A stretch of DNA of 64,000 bases from Saccharibacillus sp. JS10 (GCF_024436065.1 NZ_JANFNS010000002.1:558001-622000); one strand, 5' to 3'. Shown: positions 8,591 to 17,365, numbered from the stretch's first letter. Numbers and translations: made by a program. The notes: generated from the sequence alone by a model not told the origin.

Positions 8591-9388
8591 ATGAAAAAGT
8601 TATGGATTATTCTCACGTATATCGTGTTCGCTGTGCTGCTGATTGCTCCTTTGGTCAAAATGACGCAAAGCGCTTTTTCCGGCGGATGGTCAGGCTTTGT
8701 CGAATCGATCAGTCGCCCGGAAGCGCTGCATGCTTTGATGATGACCGGCTTAGTCGTGTTATGCGTAACGATCCTTAACGGGATATTCGGTATTATGACG
8801 GCGTTATATCTTGTCCGAGGCAAATGGCTGAATCGCAGATTACGCAGTGTAATGAACAGTATTGTCGATCTGCCTTATGCGGTTTCTCCTGTGATCGGTG
8901 GACTAATGATCGTATTGTTGGTCGGTCCCGATACAGCGCTTGGCGCTTTTTTTGCAAAACTCGGGCTGAATATCGTATACGCGTTTCCGGGGATGGTCAT
9001 TGCGACTTTATTCGTGACGTTTCCTCTAATGGTGCGGGAGATTATGCCGGTACTCGAAGAAATCGGTGACGACCAAGAGCAAGCTTCGGCAACACTCGGC
9101 GCTTATGGATGGACAACGTTCCGGCGCGTCACTTGGCCTTCGATTCGTTGGGGCGTCGCGTATGGAGCGGTACTCACGATTGCGCGTTCGATGGGCGAAT
9201 TTGGAGCCGTACTCGTCGTATCCGGTAATATTATCAATCGCACGCAGACCGCTACAACCCTTGTCTATCAAGACGTGGAAAACTTTAATATTGCAGCGGC
9301 TGGCGGAATTGCATTGATCTTGGCGGCTTTCTCGGCGGCATTGCTGCTGCTCATGGAATGGACGAAAAAAAGAAGGGAAGTGCATTGA
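8591..9388 (+). CDS. cysW: Sulfate ABC transporter permease CysW
   Basis: Second membrane subunit (265 aa), similar to CysT in layout. Six predicted membrane spans include IILTYIVFAVLLIAPLV at the N terminus. The EAA loop contains EQASATLGAYGWTTFRRV, and SMGEFGAVLVVSGNI near the end is typical of CysW. It begins 3 nt after cysT behind GGAAGGAGGG, and cysA starts 1 nt after its stop, so translation is tightly linked. It works as a heterodimer with CysT. Confidence 0.94.
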   Translation: MKKLWIILTYIVFAVLLIAPLVKMTQSAFSGGWSGFVESISRPEALHALMMTGLVVLCVTILNGIFGIMTALYLVRGKWLNRRLRSVMNSIVDLPYAVSPVIGGLMIVLLVGPDTALGAFFAKLGLNIVYAFPGMVIATLFVTFPLMVREIMPVLEEIGDDQEQASATLGAYGWTTFRRVTWPSIRWGVAYGAVLTIARSMGEFGAVLVVSGNIINRTQTATTLVYQDVENFNIAAAGGIALILAAFSAALLLLMEWTKKRREVH

Positions 9389-9389
9389 C

Positions 9390-10457
9390 ATGCAGCATGT
9401 GGAAGTACGCGGCTTAGATAAGCATTTCGGTAATTTTCATGCCGTCAAAGACGTCTCGTTCGATATTCAAAAAGGGCATCTGATCGGTTTGCTCGGTCCA
9501 AGCGGCGGCGGCAAAACGTCCATACTACGGATGCTTGCCGGGCTGGAAAGCCCGGATCAAGGCGAAATCAGATTCCACGGAAAATCCGTGAACAAATTGC
9601 CGCCGCAAGAGCGGGGCATCGGCTTTGTTTTTCAAAATTACGCGTTATTTAAGCATATGACTGTTTTCGAAAATATTGCCTATGGATTAAAAGTCCAAAA
9701 AACGCCGAAAGCGAGAATCCATGAGCGAGTTACCGAATTGGTTGAGTTAACGGGGCTAAAAGGATTCGAGCAACGTTATCCGCAGCAATTGTCCGGAGGG
9801 CAGCGTCAACGCGTCGCTTTTGCCCGCGCGCTTGCGCCCGAACCCCAACTTCTTTTGCTCGATGAACCATTTGCGGCGATCGACGCGAAAATCCGGCAAG
9901 AATTGCGGATCTGGTTACGTGAACTGATTGAGCGTGTAGGCATTACTTCTATTTTTGTGACGCATGACCAAGAAGAAGCGATCGAAGTTGCCGACGAAAT
10001 TATGGTCATCAGTCAAGGGAAAGTCGAGCAAAAAGGTACGCCGTGGGATATTTACAAACAACCTGCGACGCCTTTCGTAGCATCTTTTATCGGAGAATCG
10101 ACGCAAGTCGAGCACGCTGCTCGTTTACACGGATTTGATCGCGCCGCGGAAAGACCAGGCACCAAAGCGCTGATCCGTCCCGAATATATCGAAGTTGGGC
10201 GTCCGAACGAATTCCCGTTATTGTCGGCTACCGAAGAAGGAGTCGTCAATCATCTGCATTTTCGCGGCAATCAATGGTTGGTTGAAGTGCAGGTGGGCGA
10301 CCAGAAGCTGATTACGTACCGGTCTTTGGAAAAAGAACCGTTGCAAGTCGGCGATCCCGTTCGAGTGATGGTACACCGTGCTTATCTATATAACGAAGAA
10401 AAAAGTTGGATAGCCGAAAACCGATTCAAACTCGATCCGATGTCGATGATGATCTAA
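9390..10457 (+). CDS. cysA: Sulfate/thiosulfate ABC transporter ATP-binding protein CysA
   Basis: ATPase (355 aa) that powers sulfate uptake. Walker A is GPSGGGKT (residues 36-43), the signature is LSGGQRQRV (about residue 133) and Walker B is LLLLDEP (about residue 152), followed by the His-switch VTHDQEEA. After about residue 235 there is a regulatory TOBE-like domain, as usual in CysA. The start overlaps the end of cysW closely, behind GAAGGGAAG. Its place between the permeases and Sbp fixes the substrate class. Confidence 0.95.
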   Translation: MQHVEVRGLDKHFGNFHAVKDVSFDIQKGHLIGLLGPSGGGKTSILRMLAGLESPDQGEIRFHGKSVNKLPPQERGIGFVFQNYALFKHMTVFENIAYGLKVQKTPKARIHERVTELVELTGLKGFEQRYPQQLSGGQRQRVAFARALAPEPQLLLLDEPFAAIDAKIRQELRIWLRELIERVGITSIFVTHDQEEAIEVADEIMVISQGKVEQKGTPWDIYKQPATPFVASFIGESTQVEHAARLHGFDRAAERPGTKALIRPEYIEVGRPNEFPLLSATEEGVVNHLHFRGNQWLVEVQVGDQKLITYRSLEKEPLQVGDPVRVMVHRAYLYNEEKSWIAENRFKLDPMSMMI

Positions 10458-10496
10458 TGACGAGCAATATCACAAAAAAACGAGGGTGTGAAAACC

Positions 10497-11594
10497 GTGA
10501 AAGATAAGGATCAACGCAAACGTAGTGCATCTACTATTCAAAGATCCAAACGTCTGTTGTCGCTAGGTATGGTGCTATCGCTCATGGCTTCCTTGTTTGC
10601 AGGATGTTCGTCGTCAGCAGATCAAGCCGAAGCTAGCGGAGGAACTGCGCCGCAAGGTGATGTGACGCTGGTAATCGGTGCTTATAGCGTCGTCAAAGAT
10701 TCGGTGCAAGATATCATTCCGTTATTTCAGAAAAAGTGGAAAGAAGAAACCGGCCAAACGGTGACTTTTCAAGAATCGTATGAAGCTTCCGGTACGCAAG
10801 CTCGCGCTATCGTCGGAGGGTTCGAAGCTGATGTGGCACTGCTGTCATTAGAAGGCGATATCGATAAGCTGACGAAAGCTGAACTAGTCAACAAAGATTG
10901 GAAAGATAAGCCGGATGGCGGTATGATTACGACTTCGGTTGCGGTAATCGGAACGCGTGAAAGAAATCCGCTGGGGATTCGAAGTTTTGCGGATTTAGCG
11001 AAACCGGGAGTCAAAGTGTTATATCCGAATCCGAAAACGTCCGGCGGTGCACAATGGGATATTAATGCGATCTATGGAGCAGGTCTCAAAGAATCTGAAC
11101 GTGAAGAAGGCAAAAAAGACCCAGCATTTGCGAAAGCTTTTTTAGAATCGGTTCATGCCAATATCGAATCTTTGGATAAAAGCGGTCGTGCTTCGATGGC
11201 GGCTTTTGAATACGGGGTAGGCGATGCGTTGGTCACGTATGAAAATGAACTAGTCGCACGGATCAAAAAAGGCGCCAAATACGAAGTCGTCGTACCGGAC
11301 GATACGATTCTGATCGAAAATCCGGCGGCGGTCGTAGATCGTAATGTAGATAAGCACGGGACGCGAGAAGTTGCCGAAGCTTTTCTTGATTTTTTGTGGT
11401 CGCAGCAAGCTCAAGAAGTGTTTGCGGAAAATGGATTCCGTCCGACCAATCCTGAAGTGTACGCGAAGTTTGAAAAAGATTATCCGGTACCCTCAGGATT
11501 ATTCGATATTGAGTATTTGGGTGGATGGGGAGAAGTACGCGATACGCTTTATTCGAAGCGCGGGATCTGGTATCAGGTATTGGCGGGAATTTGA
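10497..11594 (+). CDS. sbp: Sulfate-binding lipoprotein
   Basis: 365-residue solute-binding protein. After a basic N terminus, a hydrophobic signal segment ends in LFAGC, a lipobox, so the mature protein would be a membrane-anchored lipoprotein outside the cell. The mature part begins VTLVIGAYSVVKDSV, and SGGAQWDINAIYGAG and YPNPKTSGGAQ are typical of the Sbp/CysP family. GTG at 10497 is preferred because GAGGGTG lies about 8 nt before it; the upstream GTG at 10488 overlaps that site. It is the last gene of the operon. A large palindrome starts directly after its TGA. Confidence 0.93.
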   Translation: MKDKDQRKRSASTIQRSKRLLSLGMVLSLMASLFAGCSSSADQAEASGGTAPQGDVTLVIGAYSVVKDSVQDIIPLFQKKWKEETGQTVTFQESYEASGTQARAIVGGFEADVALLSLEGDIDKLTKAELVNKDWKDKPDGGMITTSVAVIGTRERNPLGIRSFADLAKPGVKVLYPNPKTSGGAQWDINAIYGAGLKESEREEGKKDPAFAKAFLESVHANIESLDKSGRASMAAFEYGVGDALVTYENELVARIKKGAKYEVVVPDDTILIENPAAVVDRNVDKHGTREVAEAFLDFLWSQQAQEVFAENGFRPTNPEVYAKFEKDYPVPSGLFDIEYLGGWGEVRDTLYSKRGIWYQVLAGI

Positions 11595-11699
11595 GATGCT
11601 GGGGCGAGGGCGAGGGAATTTCGACTTTCGCTCTAGCTCGTTTTCCTTGCGGAAAGCCGAAAGTCGCTCAATTCGAAATTCCCTCGCCTGCGTCGCATC
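11595..11699. repeat. Long palindromic repeat, copy 2 (downstream of sbp)
   Basis: A perfect 15-bp inverted repeat (11610-11624 with 11673-11687), an inner 8-bp pair (11623-11630 with 11658-11665) and outer GATGC/GCATC (11595-11599 with 11695-11699). It starts at the base after the sbp stop codon. It shares GCGAG-N4-TTTCGA and GGAAAG-N16-TCGAAA-N4-CTCGC with copy 1. Confidence 0.7.
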
Positions 11700-11743
11700 G
11701 TCGTGGGGAAGGTAGGGGAGGGGGAAAAGATTTAAAAAATTCA

Positions 11744-11808
11744 AAGATTAAAGATTAAAGATTAGGGATGAAAAGATAAGAGATGGAAAGATAAGAGATG
11801 GAAAGATA
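11744..11808. repeat. Short tandem repeats
   Basis: About three copies of the 7-mer AAGATTA (11744-11764) are followed by 2.8 copies of a 15-bp unit GATGGAAAGATAAGA (11767-11808). They lie in the 375-bp purine-rich gap between sbp and the next gene. Apart from palindrome copy 2 nothing else is seen in that gap; a promoter was not found. Confidence 0.75.
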
Positions 11809-11969
11809 ATATATAAAAGATGAGATTATGAGAAACGTTGGGTGGCGGGGACGCGGGCTAGCGTTTTTTTGCGTTAGAGAAGGTAGGGAAATGGGGTATA
11901 GTTTATAGAGAGGAAGCAAGGGAGTCATTTTGAGGAAGTTTAATAGGATGGAACGATGGAAGGGGAAGA

Positions 11970-12749
11970 ATGGTGGAAGATCGGGTTGTGTTTTGGGGGA
12001 CAGGGGATGCGATGGGGGTTCCTCGGGTATATTGTGAATGTGAAGTTTGCCAAGAAGCACGGGATACCGGAGTGAATCGGAGGTTGCGGTCGCTGGTATC
12101 GGTAGAAGGTGAGTTTGGACGTTTTTTGATAGATTGCGGACCGGATTGGCGAGTGCAGATGGAAGCGCAAAAGATTCGTACGGTCGATACGATCTTGGTG
12201 ACGCACGCGCATTTCGATCACATCGGCGGATTGCCGGAATGGGCAGATCAGTGTCGATGGACAGGGATGCAAGGTATATTGTATGCGCCTGGCGAAGTGC
12301 TGGACGCGATCATAGATCGTTATCCGTGGTTGGAGCGCAACATTGAGCTTCGAAAAGTAGAGCCGGATCTGGTGCTTGGCGGCTGGTCGATTTTCAGTTG
12401 GAGGGTCAATCATGGAAAGAACGGGTATTCGTATGCATATAGGCTTAAAAAAGATAATTTCTGCTGGGTATATTGTTCCGACTCGATCGGATTGTCCGAC
12501 AACGAGCTTGCGCCGATGAAAAACACGGATTTATTGATTTTAGGTACGAGCTTCGTACAAGAAGATGCACCGTATGAGACGCGTTCGGTATACGATATGC
12601 GCGAAGCGGCAGAACTTTTGCCTAAAATCAATCCAGCACGCACGGTGTATACGCATATGTCGCACGACGTCGATCTGAACAAATTGCCCGATCTGCCTAT
12701 AGCAGTATCTACGGCACGAACAGGAATGATTGAACGATTAACACGGTAA
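11970..12749 (+). CDS. MBL-fold metallohydrolase, PhnP-like
   Basis: 259 aa of the metallo-beta-lactamase superfamily. The N terminus FWGTGDAMGVPRVYCECEVC has the Gly-Thr-Gly/Cys pattern of PhnP-type phosphodiesterases. THAHFDHIGG (about residues 77-86) supplies the HxHxDH metal ligands, with further likely ligands CSDSIG and YTHMSHDVD near the end. PhnP cleaves cyclic ribosyl phosphates in phosphonate breakdown, but no other C-P lyase gene lies here, so substrate assignment is open. ATG follows AAGGGGAAG. It is followed by a small acidic gene after 37 bp. Confidence 0.85.
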   Translation: MVEDRVVFWGTGDAMGVPRVYCECEVCQEARDTGVNRRLRSLVSVEGEFGRFLIDCGPDWRVQMEAQKIRTVDTILVTHAHFDHIGGLPEWADQCRWTGMQGILYAPGEVLDAIIDRYPWLERNIELRKVEPDLVLGGWSIFSWRVNHGKNGYSYAYRLKKDNFCWVYCSDSIGLSDNELAPMKNTDLLILGTSFVQEDAPYETRSVYDMREAAELLPKINPARTVYTHMSHDVDLNKLPDLPIAVSTARTGMIERLTR

Positions 12750-12786
12750 CCAATCAAAAATTTTTTCAAATATGGAGGGATTTATG

Positions 12787-13032
12787 ATGAGCGAATATCA
12801 TGACGAAAAAAACAAAAAACACACGTCCGACCCACTGGATGGACGAGTTGATCCAACGTTGGATGAAGCTACAAATCTGCGGGATGACGGTACGATGGAG
12901 CCGCGAGACGTCGAAAAAGAAAAATCGGTAGACGAACGCGCCGATATGCACGAAGGGAATCAGATCGGTCAAGTCGATCCACGTATGAAAGAAGCGGCAG
13001 CCGAGTTCAAAAAAGAACATGAGAACGAATAA
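12787..13032 (+). CDS. Small, highly charged hypothetical protein
   Basis: 81 residues, hydrophilic and rich in Asp/Glu with Lys/Arg, with no Cys, no membrane segment and no signal peptide. The central DPLDGRVDPTLDEATNLRDD and a later GQVDPRM look like a loose internal repetition. I do not recognise the family. The start is taken at ATG 12787 with GGAGGG 7 nt upstream; an ATG one codon before it is possible. Its last 14 nt overlap the start of the GH88 gene in another frame, so the two are translationally linked. Confidence 0.65.
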   Translation: MSEYHDEKNKKHTSDPLDGRVDPTLDEATNLRDDGTMEPRDVEKEKSVDERADMHEGNQIGQVDPRMKEAAAEFKKEHENE

Positions 13033-14188
13033 AGATAACGATGCGGTCAAACATAATCTTGTGTTTGGCTTACCTACAAATGAAAGCGATTTATGGATCG
13101 AGCAAGCTTGGCAAGAATCATCGCATAAAGTACATCAGTTACACCAACGAGTCGGTGCTTCGTTTCCGCATGTCGTGCAAGATGGCATGTATCAATCGGA
13201 GTCGCCGCAGTGGTGGACAGCCGGATTTTACCCGGGTATCTTGCATCTGGTAGGGCGAGAGTCGGGTGATCCAGAGCTACGCCAATCGGCAAACGAATGC
13301 GAAATTCGGTTGGAGCAAGTGCTTGGCGATCCCGAGCAGGTCGATCATGATTTGGGGTTTATCTGGCTGCTGACAGGAGTGGCTACGTATAAGCAATATG
13401 GAGAGCAAGATTCGAGACGTCGAAGTCTGTTGGCTGCTAATCTTCTCGCGGCGAGGTATAACGAATCCGGTGCTTTTATTCGAGCTTGGAATTTCGAAAG
13501 TGCGCATATGGATACGCGCGGCGTAGCGATTATCGATTGCATGATGAATCTGCCGCTACTGTATTGGGCTTCGGAAGAAACAGGCGATCCGCGTTTTGCG
13601 CATATTGCGAACCGTCATGCCCATACTGTGCTAAAGCATTTTATTCGATCTGGTTACTCAGTATGCCACACCGTTGAATTTGATCCTGAAACCGGCGAAA
13701 TGCTTACCGAGCATGGAGGTCAGGGCTTTGCTAAAGGATCAGCTTGGGCACGGGGGACATCCTGGGCTTTGCATGGATTTGCATTGGCTTACGGTTACAC
13801 CGGTCATGCCGCGTATTTGCAAGCTGCCGAAGGCATAGCCGATTTCTTTTTAGCATCGCTTGGGGAAGAAATTGTACCGGTCTGGGATTTTCGAGCGACC
13901 GAACCGCATCGCGGGGCAAAAGATTCTTCGGCAACAGCGATTGCCGCGAGCGGGCTACTGGAATTAGCCAAACATTCGTCTCGGGGAGATTTTTACCGCC
14001 AAGAAGCGTCCCGTCTACTTCACGGATTACATGTTCATTTTAGCGCGCCAGCAGACGAAGAAGGATTGGTGATCTTGGGTACCGTGCATTATCCCGAGCG
14101 TCGATCTTTGAATGTACCGATTATTTACGGCGATTATTTTTTCTTGGAAGGTCTAGCAAAATTGCGAGGATATTCAGGATTATTTTGA
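13019..14188 (+). CDS. Glycoside hydrolase family 88 (unsaturated glucuronyl hydrolase-like)
   Basis: 389 aa with the (alpha/alpha)6-barrel sequence pattern of GH88/GH105. HDLGF (Asp111) and IIDCMMNLPLL (Asp173) align with the two catalytic Asp residues of Bacillus unsaturated glucuronyl hydrolase. QWWTAGFYPGIL, GFAKGSAWARGTSWALHG and DSSATAIAASGLLELA are further family segments. These enzymes remove the unsaturated uronic acid left by polysaccharide lyases from glycosaminoglycan or plant oligosaccharides, in the cytoplasm. No signal peptide is seen. The ribosome binding site is poor, which fits coupling to the overlapping small gene upstream. No lyase or sugar transporter lies nearby. Confidence 0.9.
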   Translation: MRTNKDNDAVKHNLVFGLPTNESDLWIEQAWQESSHKVHQLHQRVGASFPHVVQDGMYQSESPQWWTAGFYPGILHLVGRESGDPELRQSANECEIRLEQVLGDPEQVDHDLGFIWLLTGVATYKQYGEQDSRRRSLLAANLLAARYNESGAFIRAWNFESAHMDTRGVAIIDCMMNLPLLYWASEETGDPRFAHIANRHAHTVLKHFIRSGYSVCHTVEFDPETGEMLTEHGGQGFAKGSAWARGTSWALHGFALAYGYTGHAAYLQAAEGIADFFLASLGEEIVPVWDFRATEPHRGAKDSSATAIAASGLLELAKHSSRGDFYRQEASRLLHGLHVHFSAPADEEGLVILGTVHYPERRSLNVPIIYGDYFFLEGLAKLRGYSGLF

Positions 14189-14212
14189 ACATGAGAAAGG
14201 GGAGGAAAGGTT

Positions 14213-14557
14213 ATGTGGTTATTGAACCCTGCCGAAGCGTTTCCCGATCCATTGTTTCGTTTAATTTGGATAGCTGAACTACTTGTGTTGCTTGCGCTTC
14301 TGGCTGCGGCTATGCGATTTTCGCGCCGAGCTTGGATAAGCTGCGGGATTTTATTGGGAATTGGATTGCTCGCTACCTTGCCCGGCTTGATTTACCAATG
14401 GTTGAACCCCGACTATATCGGAGCTTTGATTGATATTCCGCTGTTATTTATGTTCCCGCTTATGGGCGTCACCGTCATATGGACGATCATCGCTTGGGCG
14501 CTTCGTTTAACCGGACGGAAATGGACGAAAAAAGTCCCGTTTCCGAATAAAGACTAA
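14213..14557 (+). CDS. Small membrane protein of unknown function
   Basis: 114 aa with three hydrophobic stretches: about residues 18-38 (LLVLLALLAAAM), 45-60 (GILLGIGLLATLPGL) and 78-98 (PLLFMFPLMGVTVIWTIIAW). The C terminus is basic (TGRKWTKKVPFPNKD), so it probably faces the cytoplasm. It starts 24 nt after the GH88 gene behind a strong GGGGAGGAAAGG, in the same operon, and is closed by a terminator. The family is not recognised. Confidence 0.75.
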   Translation: MWLLNPAEAFPDPLFRLIWIAELLVLLALLAAAMRFSRRAWISCGILLGIGLLATLPGLIYQWLNPDYIGALIDIPLLFMFPLMGVTVIWTIIAWALRLTGRKWTKKVPFPNKD

Positions 14558-14563
14558 GCAGCA

Positions 14564-14595
14564 AAAAGCCCGAAAGCGATAAGCTTCGGGCTTTT
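14564..14595. terminator. Bidirectional terminator
   Basis: 11-bp perfect stem (14564-14574 with 14585-14595) flanked by A and T runs, between convergent genes. Confidence 0.88.
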
Positions 14596-14610
14596 CGTGA
14601 TGAGTTTCAA

Positions 14611-15411
14611 TTACGTATTCAATACAAATTTATCGATGACCACTTTCACGCCATCTTCGTTGTTACTGGTCGAAATGTAATCCGCAATCGCTTTGAGCGG
14701 TTCAATCGCATTGCCCATCGCTACGCCAAGACCTGCCGCTTCCAACATCTCGTGATCGTTCCACGAATCGCCGACTGCGATACATTCTTCAAGCGTACAA
14801 CCGAAGTAATCCGCCAAAAATGCCAAAGCATGACCTTTCGTTCCTTCATGGTGCATGATTTCAAGGAAATGAGGCTTCGACTTCGTGATATGCACTTGAT
14901 CGCCAAGCAATTCATGCAGCTTAGGAGCCAATTCATCCAAAAAGTCAGGATCATCAATAATCAACATTTTCGGAGTCGGCTGCGAGAACAACTTTTCGAA
15001 ATCCGGTTCCAAATAATATTGAGTATTGTTCAGTTCCGCGTAAGCGACCAACTTGTCGTTTTTCTCGCGCGCATACAATTTGTCGTCGATATACGTTTGC
15101 AGATGCAGATTGTTTTCCAAGCAGTATTTGCCGAGTTTCAAAGCCGCTTCAACCGGAACATGACGTTCGAGCAGCACTTTACCGTCGAGCAAGTTTTTGA
15201 CCAAAGCTCCTTGATACGTGATGATCGGGACGTTAAGGCCGGTTTGCGCAGCCAATTGTTTGGCGGAAGCATAAGCGCGTCCAGTTGCCAGCGTAACTAC
15301 GACTCCAGCTTCAACCGCTTGTTCCAATGCTTTTTGCGTAGCCGGCGTAACTTGTTTGTCGTCGTTAATCAAAGTGTCGTCGATATCGATTGCGATTAAT
15401 TTGTAAGTCAT
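14611..15411 (-). CDS. Cof-type HAD-IIB family hydrolase
   Basis: 266 aa sugar-phosphatase-like enzyme of the haloacid dehalogenase superfamily, Cof subfamily. Motif I is DIDDTLIND (residues 8-16), motif II is TLATGRAYASAK (about residue 40), the conserved Lys region is KGHALAFLADYFG and motif IV is VGDSWNDHEML (about residue 217). Relatives dephosphorylate sugar phosphates, FMN or PLP; the substrate cannot be read from sequence. ATG follows AGGAGAGA. The lipoate ligase gene lies 36 bp upstream in the same direction, so a two-gene transcript is likely. Confidence 0.93.
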   Translation of the reverse strand: MTYKLIAIDIDDTLINDDKQVTPATQKALEQAVEAGVVVTLATGRAYASAKQLAAQTGLNVPIITYQGALVKNLLDGKVLLERHVPVEAALKLGKYCLENNLHLQTYIDDKLYAREKNDKLVAYAELNNTQYYLEPDFEKLFSQPTPKMLIIDDPDFLDELAPKLHELLGDQVHITKSKPHFLEIMHHEGTKGHALAFLADYFGCTLEECIAVGDSWNDHEMLEAAGLGVAMGNAIEPLKAIADYISTSNNEDGVKVVIDKFVLNT

Positions 15412-15447
15412 GATTTCTCTCCTGTCTTGTCTATCTCTTTTTTATAT

Positions 15448-16452
15448 TTAGTCTTTCAAAAATACCAGATTAATAAAGTCTTCCGTTTCGATATTGCCAA
15501 AGTAATGTTTCAAATTCACGCCTTCGAGCGCAGCGCGAATATCCGATTCTTCGTAACGTTTGCCTTTAAGCATAGCCGCTACTTCGGACGCATCGCCAAC
15601 GCCGAAAAAGTCGCCGAAAATCGTCATCTCTTCGATACGCCCGTCTTTGACATCCATACGCAGATCGATAATGCCGACGGGTAGTTTTTTAGCATGTTTA
15701 ACGTTGTAAGCAGGAGACTGACCATAGTTCCAATCCCAATTGCGGTAACGTTCTTCCGAAATTTCGTGGATTTTTTTCCAGTCTTCTTCGGTCAATACGT
15801 ACTGAGGCACTTCGCTTGGTTCAACTTTGAAAATATGACGCAAAATATTGTCTTTGAATTGCTCCAGCGACAGTTTCTCGTTCATAAATTCGGAGATGTT
15901 GGCTACGCGGCTGCGGACAGACTTCGTGCTTTTCGATTTGAACTTTTCCGGATTTGCTTTGAGAGCCGAATGTACGTTGTCGAGTTCGGAATCGAACATC
16001 AGCGTACCGTGACTGAACATGCGTCCACGCGTCGAAAATTGGGCATTGCCCGAGATTTTCTTTTCGCCCACTTGCAAGTCGTTACGACCGGACAACTCTG
16101 CGGCTACGCCAAGATCGCGCAGCGCTTCGGTCATCGGTTCGGTGAACTTACGGAAGTTGTGGAACGATTGCCCGTCGTCTTGCGTCAAAAAGCTGAAATT
16201 CAGATTGCCAAGATCGTGATAGACCGCACCGCCACCGGATAATCGACGCACCACATGAAGCCCGTTGGCTTCAACGTATTCCGCATTGATTTCTTCGACC
16301 GTATTTTGATGCTTGCCGATAATGATCGACGGTTCGTTGATATAAAAAAGCAGATAACTTTCGCCATCCATCGGCAAATGACGGAGAACAAATTCTTCAA
16401 TAGCCAAATTGATCCGTGGATCGTGAATGCCTTGATTGTCGATAAAAAGCAT
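15448..16452 (-). CDS. lplJ: Lipoate-protein ligase
   Basis: 334 aa, the length of Bacillus LplJ. It activates lipoate with ATP and attaches it to the lysine of lipoyl domains of 2-oxoacid dehydrogenases and glycine cleavage H protein. Visible motifs are IIIGKHQNTVEEIN (about residues 48-61), the lipoate/AMP pocket RRLSGGGAVYHDLGN (about residues 73-87), and KISGNAQF (about residue 136). The C-terminal ~90 residues match the accessory domain of lipoate ligases. The start is ATG 16452 behind CAGGAGG; an open frame extends 53 codons further upstream with no site and no family similarity. Confidence 0.94.
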   Translation of the reverse strand: MLFIDNQGIHDPRINLAIEEFVLRHLPMDGESYLLFYINEPSIIIGKHQNTVEEINAEYVEANGLHVVRRLSGGGAVYHDLGNLNFSFLTQDDGQSFHNFRKFTEPMTEALRDLGVAAELSGRNDLQVGEKKISGNAQFSTRGRMFSHGTLMFDSELDNVHSALKANPEKFKSKSTKSVRSRVANISEFMNEKLSLEQFKDNILRHIFKVEPSEVPQYVLTEEDWKKIHEISEERYRNWDWNYGQSPAYNVKHAKKLPVGIIDLRMDVKDGRIEEMTIFGDFFGVGDASEVAAMLKGKRYEESDIRAALEGVNLKHYFGNIETEDFINLVFLKD

Positions 16453-16695
16453 GAGGAAGCCTCCTGTTTTATACAAAATAAAAAACGTTCGAAATTGCGT
16501 GAGATTCGCCTTTATCATTGTAAACCATATAAATCGCGGAAGACCAGTATTCGTGAAAAGATTGTGGGAAACGATCGCGATTTTGGCATTTATCGTTTCA
16601 AATTGACTCATACGTGTAATACATAACTATCTTCATTCAACACCAATACGCGATGGACGCTTCAAGCGGACAGCGAAGAGGAGGTTGCATCAAAG

Positions 16696-16884
16696 ATGGA
16701 TGAAAAAGCGAAAGCTATGTTAGATCAGAAGAAAGACAGTCAACACAGTGGAAAGTTGAAGGATTTCGTAGAGAATCAGGTCGAAGGTTCAGGCAAATCA
16801 GTGCCGGAAGGCATTGAAGCGACGAAAGACCAGATGCAAGATCAGCAAAACAGACTGAAAGATACTCAAAATATGCGGAAATAG
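16696..16884 (+). CDS. Small hydrophilic hypothetical protein
   Basis: 62 residues, Lys/Gln/Asp-rich, without hydrophobic stretches or Cys. The sequence (MDEKAKAMLDQKKDSQHSGK and on to a Gln-rich helix) looks like a soluble, possibly disordered or helical stress-type protein. AGGAGG lies about 11 nt before the ATG, a little far. A strong terminator follows directly, so this is a one-gene unit. The family is not recognised. Confidence 0.6.
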   Translation: MDEKAKAMLDQKKDSQHSGKLKDFVENQVEGSGKSVPEGIEATKDQMQDQQNRLKDTQNMRK

Positions 16885-16920
16885 TTTCATGGAGCGGACA
16901 CGCGAATTCTGTTAAACCCG

Positions 16921-16969
16921 AAAAACCGTTTTGCGGCACTCGAAGTGAAGAGTGGGCAAAACGGTTTTT
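16921..16969 (+). terminator. Terminator after the 62-aa gene
   Basis: 14-bp perfect stem (16921-16934 with 16956-16969) ending in TTTTTATTT. Confidence 0.88.
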
Positions 16970-16987
16970 ATTTGCGTGTTCAAGTGG

Positions 16988-17016
16988 TTGTGTGCTTTTG
17001 AACATTCCTCTATAAT
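16988..17016 (+). promoter_or_regulatory. Promoter of the cobalamin-riboswitch transcript
   Basis: TTGTGT (-35, 16988-16993), 17-bp spacer and a perfect TATAAT (-10, 17011-17016). The resulting leader is about 500 nt and includes the riboswitch. Confidence 0.6.
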
Positions 17017-17071
17017 TCGGGAAGCAAGGTTCGCATCGAAGAACCTTTACGATTTCTATACATGTACAGCT

Positions 17072-17282
17072 GTTGAGGTGTGAAGTTCGCACAAAGATCA
17101 ACGCGATTTCACTTAAAAGGGAAGCCGGTGCAAATCCGGCACGGTCCCGCCACTGTAACAAAGGTAGAATCGATATCGCCATTGTACGTAAACTTTCGTA
17201 TGAGAAGGCAGATTCTATACGATCTAAAGGTTATTTTAATGACCTAGATCGACCTTTGAGTCAGGAGACCTGCCTTACAGCT
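17072..17282 (+). ncRNA. Cobalamin (B12) riboswitch
   Basis: The conserved core is at 17116-17156: AAGGGAAGCCGGTGCAAATC followed by CGGCACGGTCCCGCCACTGT, with the B12-box GCCACTG. The 3' element GAGTCAGGAGACCTGCC is at 17258-17274. The insertion between them (about 17160-17255) forms the variable peripheral stems. It senses adenosylcobalamin and controls the btuFCD operon 240 nt downstream. Confidence 0.95.
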
Positions 17283-17365
17283 CCGTTGCTGGTTCAGTTC
17301 TTCGCGGAAAGAACGCTCTATGCACGTACGCTCACTTACAGTTCCCAGACTTTTTTCAAAAAAGC

